From Dryocola sp032000125 (GTDB lineage Bacteria > Pseudomonadota > Gammaproteobacteria > Enterobacterales > Enterobacteriaceae): a stretch of DNA of 64,000 nucleotides. Within the stretch, counting starts at the first letter, position 1; each line of letters opens with the position of its first letter. Location: NCBI GenBank assembly GCA_032000125.1, contig DAMALH010000022.1, positions 1 through 64,000 on the forward strand. The letters run 5' to 3'. The notes under the pieces are model-generated. The model was not told the origin of the DNA, made no database searches, and saw only the letters and a list, made by a program, of their open reading frames with translations. The position numbers and the translations under genes are program-made. Shown one piece after another: positions 60,593-64,000 of this stretch.

Positions 60593-61324
60593 TTACTGCG
60601 CGGGCTGGCTCTGGGTACGTTCCAGCTCAAACACCACGTCTACCTGATCGTCAAACTGGATGGTTTGCTGATCGTAGGTATCCTGTGCGGAAGCGGGCGC
60701 CGCAGCCTCGGCTTTCATCATCCGCACCATCGGCGCAGGCTGATAGTTTGAAACATGATAACGCACGCTGTAAACCTGACCCAGCTTGCTGTTAAAGCCT
60801 TCGGCTAACAGTTTCGCCTGGCGGGTGGCATCGTCGATGGCCGCTTTACGCGCTTTGTCTTTGTACTCTTCCGGATGGGCCACGCCCAGGGAGACAGAAC
60901 GAATTTCATTGAGGCCGGCTTTCAAAGCGCCGTCCAGCAGCTCGTTCATTTTGTCAAGCTTGCGCAGGGTCACCTCAACCTGACGCACGGCGCGATAGCC
61001 TTTTAACTGAGTTTTACCGTCTTTCAGGTACTCATATTCAGGCTGCGTGCGCAAGTTAGCGGCGTTGATATCTTTTTTCTCAACGCCGCTTTGCTGCAGA
61101 AACGTCAGGTATTGCGCAACGCGATCGTCAGCTTGCTTTTTAGCCGACGCCGCATCTTTAGCAGAGACGTTTACCTCAATAGCGAGCGTGGCAATATCAG
61201 GAACGGCGTCCACGCTTGCGGTGCCGGAAGTCACCACGTGCGGGCCGTTTGGCAGCTCATCCGCCAGCGCAGGAACCGAACCAAGCCCTACTAATGCAGC
61301 TAATGCCAGGGTTTTAAACTTCAC
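60593..61324 (-). CDS. yggE: SIMPL-domain periplasmic protein YggE
   Basis: The 243-residue protein has a signal peptide (MKFKTLALAALVGLGSVPALA) and a SIMPL/DUF541 domain with VVTSGTASVDAVPDIATLAIEV and GYRAVRQVEVTLRKLDKMNELLDGALKAG. E. coli YggE lowers oxidative stress load by an unknown mechanism. Length and position between argP and argO are conserved. A 110-base gap separates it from argO upstream, so it may be partly co-transcribed. Confidence 0.93.
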   Translation of the reverse strand: MKFKTLALAALVGLGSVPALADELPNGPHVVTSGTASVDAVPDIATLAIEVNVSAKDAASAKKQADDRVAQYLTFLQQSGVEKKDINAANLRTQPEYEYLKDGKTQLKGYRAVRQVEVTLRKLDKMNELLDGALKAGLNEIRSVSLGVAHPEEYKDKARKAAIDDATRQAKLLAEGFNSKLGQVYSVRYHVSNYQPAPMVRMMKAEAAAPASAQDTYDQQTIQFDDQVDVVFELERTQSQPAQ

Positions 61325-61434
61325 TGTAATTCCTCCATGCTATGTTCCACTGTCATCACGTCCGGATAAGAACGTGGACATCTTGGCTGCAAGCTTAGCC
61401 TGGAATAAAAACTTGTCTATCGGATAAAGGTGAA

Positions 61435-62070
61435 TTAACCCAACAGCGCTTTGAGATGCCCGACGCCGTCCCACGCCAGTTGCGAGGCGATAAACCACAT
61501 CACCAGGCCGACTACGGCGTTAATGATCCGCTGGGCTTTGACGGTCCGCAAACGCGGCGCAAGCCATGCGGCCAGAATCGCCAGGCCATAGAACCACAGA
61601 ATCGAGGCGCTGATGGTGCCCAGCGCAAACCAGCGCTTAGATTCTTCCGCAAGCTGCCCGCCCAGGCTGCCCAGCACGACAAAAGTATCAAGGTAGACGT
61701 GCGGATTAAGCCAGGTCACGGCCAGCATAGTAGCGATGATGCGCCAGCGCCCCTGCTTCATCACTTCCGCTGAAGCCAGCTCCACGCTGCTGCTCATCGC
61801 CGTTCGCAGCGCCCCCCAGCCGTACCAGAGCAAAAACGCCACGCCGCCCCAGGTTACAGCCGCCAACAGCCACGGCGATTTCGTCAGCACGGCGCTACCG
61901 CCGAAGATGCCGCCGCAAATCAGCACCAGATCGCTTAGCGCGCACAGCGAAGCAATCATCAGGTGGTACTGGCGACGAATGCCCTGATTCATCACAAAGG
62001 CGTTTTGCGGGCCAAGCGGGAGGATCATGGCAGCACCCAGGGCAAGCCCCTGAAAGTAGTAAGATATCAC
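61435..62070 (-). CDS. argO: Arginine exporter ArgO (LysE family)
   Basis: The 211-residue inner-membrane exporter has about six membrane helices and the LysE-type N terminus (GLALGAAMILPLGPQNAFVMNQG), plus the conserved LAVTWLNPHVYLDTFVVLG. It starts at a GTG (62070), giving exactly the E. coli length. ArgP with arginine or canavanine activates it and lysine blocks it. The argP gene is only about 1 kb away on the opposite strand. Confidence 0.95.
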   Translation of the reverse strand: MISYYFQGLALGAAMILPLGPQNAFVMNQGIRRQYHLMIASLCALSDLVLICGGIFGGSAVLTKSPWLLAAVTWGGVAFLLWYGWGALRTAMSSSVELASAEVMKQGRWRIIATMLAVTWLNPHVYLDTFVVLGSLGGQLAEESKRWFALGTISASILWFYGLAILAAWLAPRLRTVKAQRIINAVVGLVMWFIASQLAWDGVGHLKALLG

Positions 62071-62176
62071 GGTGGTTGGCTCTTCAATTTATGGTCACTG
62101 AAGAGAAGTGTACCCGGCGGGAATTATTAGCGGAAATGGATAATTTTAATGCTTAATCAGTAATGCTAATACTAAA

Positions 62177-62198
62177 ACGGCCAGCCGAAGCTGGCCGT
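62177..62198 (-). terminator. Terminator after mscS
   Basis: ACGGCCAG (minus 62198-62191) pairs with CTGGCCGT (62184-62177) around a 6-nt loop and is followed by TTTAGT on the minus strand. It ends mscS ahead of argO. Confidence 0.8.
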
Positions 62199-62204
62199 CG
62201 GTTA

Positions 62205-63065
62205 TCACTCTTGCGCAGCTTGTTTAACGCGCTTGAAGTTGACGTCCATCTGCGGGTACGGAATGCCAATATCCTCAGCATCCAGCGCTTTTTTGATCCG
62301 CTCCAGCACGTCCCAGTAGACGTTTTGCAGATCGCCGCTGTTGCTCCAGACGCGTATCACAAAATTGACCGAGGACGGCGCGAGTTCATTCAGGCGCACC
62401 GTCATTTCACGATCCTTCAGGATACGGTCGTCGCTGTTAATGATTTCGGTAAGGATCTGTCGCACCCTGTCGATATCCGCATCATAGGACACGCCGATAA
62501 TGAACTCATTGCGGCGCACCGGCTCGCGTGAAAAGTTCGTGATGTTGCCGTCGATGATTTTCTTGTTCGGCACTACAACAATTTTACCGTCCGCGGAGCG
62601 CAGCGTGGTGGAAAAAATCTGCACGTGCAAAACGGTACCGGCGGTGCCGCCCAAATCCACATACTCGCCGGCGCGGAAAGGCCGGAAGGTAACCAGCAGC
62701 ACGCCCGCGGCCAGGTTAGACAGCGAGCCCTGCAGCGCCAGGCCGATAGCCAAACCGGCGGCACCCAGTACGGCAATCACCGACGCGGTCTGGACGCCCA
62801 CCCGGCCAAGCGCGGCAATCAGCGTGAACGCGATAACGCCGTAGCGTACCAGGGCAGAAAGAAAGTCGGCGACCGTAGCGTCGATATGGCGTGCCAGCAT
62901 CAGGCGATTAACCGTGCCAGAAACGGCACGGGCAACGATCATACCGACAATGATAATGGCAATAGCCGCGATAATGTTGACCGCATAGCTCAGCAGTAAC
63001 GCCTGGTTGCGCACCAGCCAGCCTCCGGCATTATGAATACTGTCTACTACGTTAAGATCTTCCAT
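62205..63065 (-). CDS. mscS: Small-conductance mechanosensitive channel MscS
   Basis: The 286-residue channel subunit, same length as E. coli MscS, forms a heptamer that opens under membrane tension to release solutes in osmotic downshock. Three membrane helices are visible; TM3 is the glycine/alanine-rich pore helix (VGVQTASVIAVLGAAGLAIGLALQGSLSNLAAGVLL). The cytoplasmic beta domain follows (FRPFRAGEYVDLGGTAGTVLHVQIFSTTLRSADGKIVVVPN) and the vestibule cage. Location between argO and fbaA is conserved. Confidence 0.97.
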   Translation of the reverse strand: MEDLNVVDSIHNAGGWLVRNQALLLSYAVNIIAAIAIIIVGMIVARAVSGTVNRLMLARHIDATVADFLSALVRYGVIAFTLIAALGRVGVQTASVIAVLGAAGLAIGLALQGSLSNLAAGVLLVTFRPFRAGEYVDLGGTAGTVLHVQIFSTTLRSADGKIVVVPNKKIIDGNITNFSREPVRRNEFIIGVSYDADIDRVRQILTEIINSDDRILKDREMTVRLNELAPSSVNFVIRVWSNSGDLQNVYWDVLERIKKALDAEDIGIPYPQMDVNFKRVKQAAQE

Positions 63066-63194
63066 TTACGGTTCCTTGTTCTTACCGAAAAATTGCGCCC
63101 GACAGGCACAGCTAAGATCTTAAAGGTTAAGTAAAAACCTTCAGATGTGCCAGCCTGGTCACAAAAATGCCCTTCCGGGTGTAAAAAAAATCGA

Positions 63195-63220
63195 CAAAAA
63201 AGCCCGCGCGGTGGCGGGCT
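63195..63220 (-). terminator. Terminator after fbaA
   Basis: AGCCCGC pairs with GCGGGCT (minus 63220-63214 with 63207-63201) around 6 bases and runs into six T on the minus strand. It separates fbaA from mscS. Confidence 0.92.
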
Positions 63221-63243
63221 TGATTCAGGCATAACGCTTTACA

Positions 63244-64000
63244 TTACAGAACGTCTTTCGCGTTCAGCTCTGTGAAAGCCTGCTCCAGACGAGTAATCAT
63301 AGAGGTCTGTGCAGCGCGCAGCCATACGCGCGGATCGTAGTATTTCTTGTTCGGCTGGTCGGCGCCTTTCGGGTTGCCCAACTGGCCCTGCAGGTAAGCT
63401 TCGTTTTCTTTGTAGTAGTTCAGGATACCTTCCCATGTTGCCCACTGGGTATCGGTATCGATGTTCATTTTGATAACGCCGTAGCTTACGGAATCTTTGA
63501 TTTCCTGGGCAGAAGAACCGGAACCGCCGTGGAAGACGAAGTTCAGGGAGTTGTGCGGCAGGTTGTGTTTCTTAGAAACGTATTCCTGAGAATCACGCAG
63601 GATAGTCGGGGTCAGAACGACGTTGCCTGGTTTGTAAACGCCGTGCACGTTACCGAAGGAAGCAGCAATGGTGAAACGCGGGCTGATTGCATTCAGTTTG
63701 GTGTAAGCATAATCAACGTCTTCTGGCTGGGTGTACAGCGCAGACGCGTCCATATGGCTGTTATCTACGCCATCTTCTTCACCGCCGGTGCAGCCCAGTT
63801 CGATTTCCAGGGTCATGCCGATTTTAGCCATGCGCGCCAGGTACTTAGAGCTGATCTCAATGTTTTCTTCTAAAGACTCTTCGGACAGGTCAATCATATG
63901 GGAAGAGAACAGAGGTTTGCCGGTTGCGGCGAAGTGTTTTTCACCCGCGTCTAACAGGCCATCGATCCACGGCAGCAGTTTTTTGGCGCAGTGGTCGGTG
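63244..64000 (-). CDS. fbaA: Fructose-bisphosphate aldolase class II (5' end beyond the window)
   Basis: About 251 C-terminal codons are present, and the reading frame runs off the right edge (codons for TDHCAKKLLPWIDG are the first visible). The zinc enzyme splits fructose-1,6-bisphosphate into glyceraldehyde-3-P and dihydroxyacetone-P. Metal and phosphate-site segments in view are ELGCTGGEEDGVDN, FGNVHGVYKPGNV and NFVFHGGSGSS, plus KMNIDTDTQWA. About 108 N-terminal residues are missing compared with E. coli (359). A strong terminator follows the stop. Confidence 0.98.
   Translation of the reverse strand, partial: TDHCAKKLLPWIDGLLDAGEKHFAATGKPLFSSHMIDLSEESLEENIEISSKYLARMAKIGMTLEIELGCTGGEEDGVDNSHMDASALYTQPEDVDYAYTKLNAISPRFTIAASFGNVHGVYKPGNVVLTPTILRDSQEYVSKKHNLPHNSLNFVFHGGSGSSAQEIKDSVSYGVIKMNIDTDTQWATWEGILNYYKENEAYLQGQLGNPKGADQPNKKYYDPRVWLRAAQTSMITRLEQAFTELNAKDVL

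Noticed and set aside
1..64000. CRISPR arrays, prophage genes or intact insertion sequences
   Set aside because: No regularly spaced repeats, transposase, integrase or phage structural genes were seen on either strand.

Overview
The window looks like an enterobacterial chromosome (family Enterobacteriaceae, genus not determinable here). From about 29.66 kb to the right edge the gene order matches the E. coli 63-66 min region: glyU, actS(ygeR), lysS, prfB, recJ, dsbC, xerD, fldB, cptA, sdhE, ygfZ, trhA(yqfA), bglA, ygfF, gcvPHT, ubiI, ubiH, pepP, ygfB, zapA, ssrS, fau, serA, rpiA, argP, yggE, argO, mscS, fbaA. Most of these proteins have E. coli-like lengths. Differences from the K-12 order are an HD-domain gene plus an RpiR-type regulator next to bglA, and a two-component system with a small MXKDX-repeat protein between bglA and ygfF.

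Left of the tRNA-Gly(CCC) gene (29661-29734) lies an accessory block of about 28 kb. It starts with the tail of a chemotaxis receptor, degenerate sequence and a small alpha/beta hydrolase. Next come two divergent phosphonate-type ABC transporters: phnC-phnD-phnE-phnE on the minus strand (1728-5364), and a PhnS/T/UV-like system plus a hexapeptide-repeat transferase on the plus strand (5550-9904). The divergent promoter region carries two recognisable Pho-box-like direct repeats, one facing each operon. No C-P lyase or phosphonatase gene is in the window.

The centrepiece (10.2-28.6 kb) is a glycyl-radical-enzyme bacterial microcompartment (BMC) locus. The plus-strand part encodes an iron alcohol dehydrogenase, PduL, an EutJ-like ATPase, a flavoprotein, a BMC-P vertex protein, a GlcG/PduO-C protein, a propionate/acetate kinase, BMC-H and BMC-T shell proteins, a CoA-acylating aldehyde dehydrogenase, a GrpU-type shell protein with a Fe-S motif, a DJ-1/PfpI protein, the glycyl radical enzyme, its radical-SAM activase and an unrecognised membrane protein. 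The minus-strand part encodes a second S-adenosylmethionine synthetase, a BMC-H protein with a long tail, and a PocR-type histidine kinase with an AraC-type response regulator.

Active-site residues of the glycyl radical enzyme (N156, H164, H281, S282, C433, E435, D447) fall at the numbering of B12-independent glycerol/propanediol dehydratase and not at that of choline lyase CutC. The best reading is therefore anaerobic 1,2-propanediol use: propanediol to propanal, then propionyl-CoA, propionyl phosphate, and propionate plus ATP, with propanol formation recycling NADH inside the shell. The enzyme has about 62 extra residues between D447 and the radical glycine, and they contain an amphipathic helix resembling a microcompartment targeting peptide. 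The dedicated SAM synthetase could supply the activase. Its start codon sits just beyond a 12-bp inverted repeat.

The remaining backbone covers translation (lysS, prfB with its +1 frameshift), DNA repair and dimer resolution (recJ, xerD), disulfide isomerisation, glycine cleavage, ubiquinone hydroxylation, cell division, 6S RNA, serine and pentose metabolism, arginine export control, osmotic protection and glycolysis (fbaA, cut by the window end).
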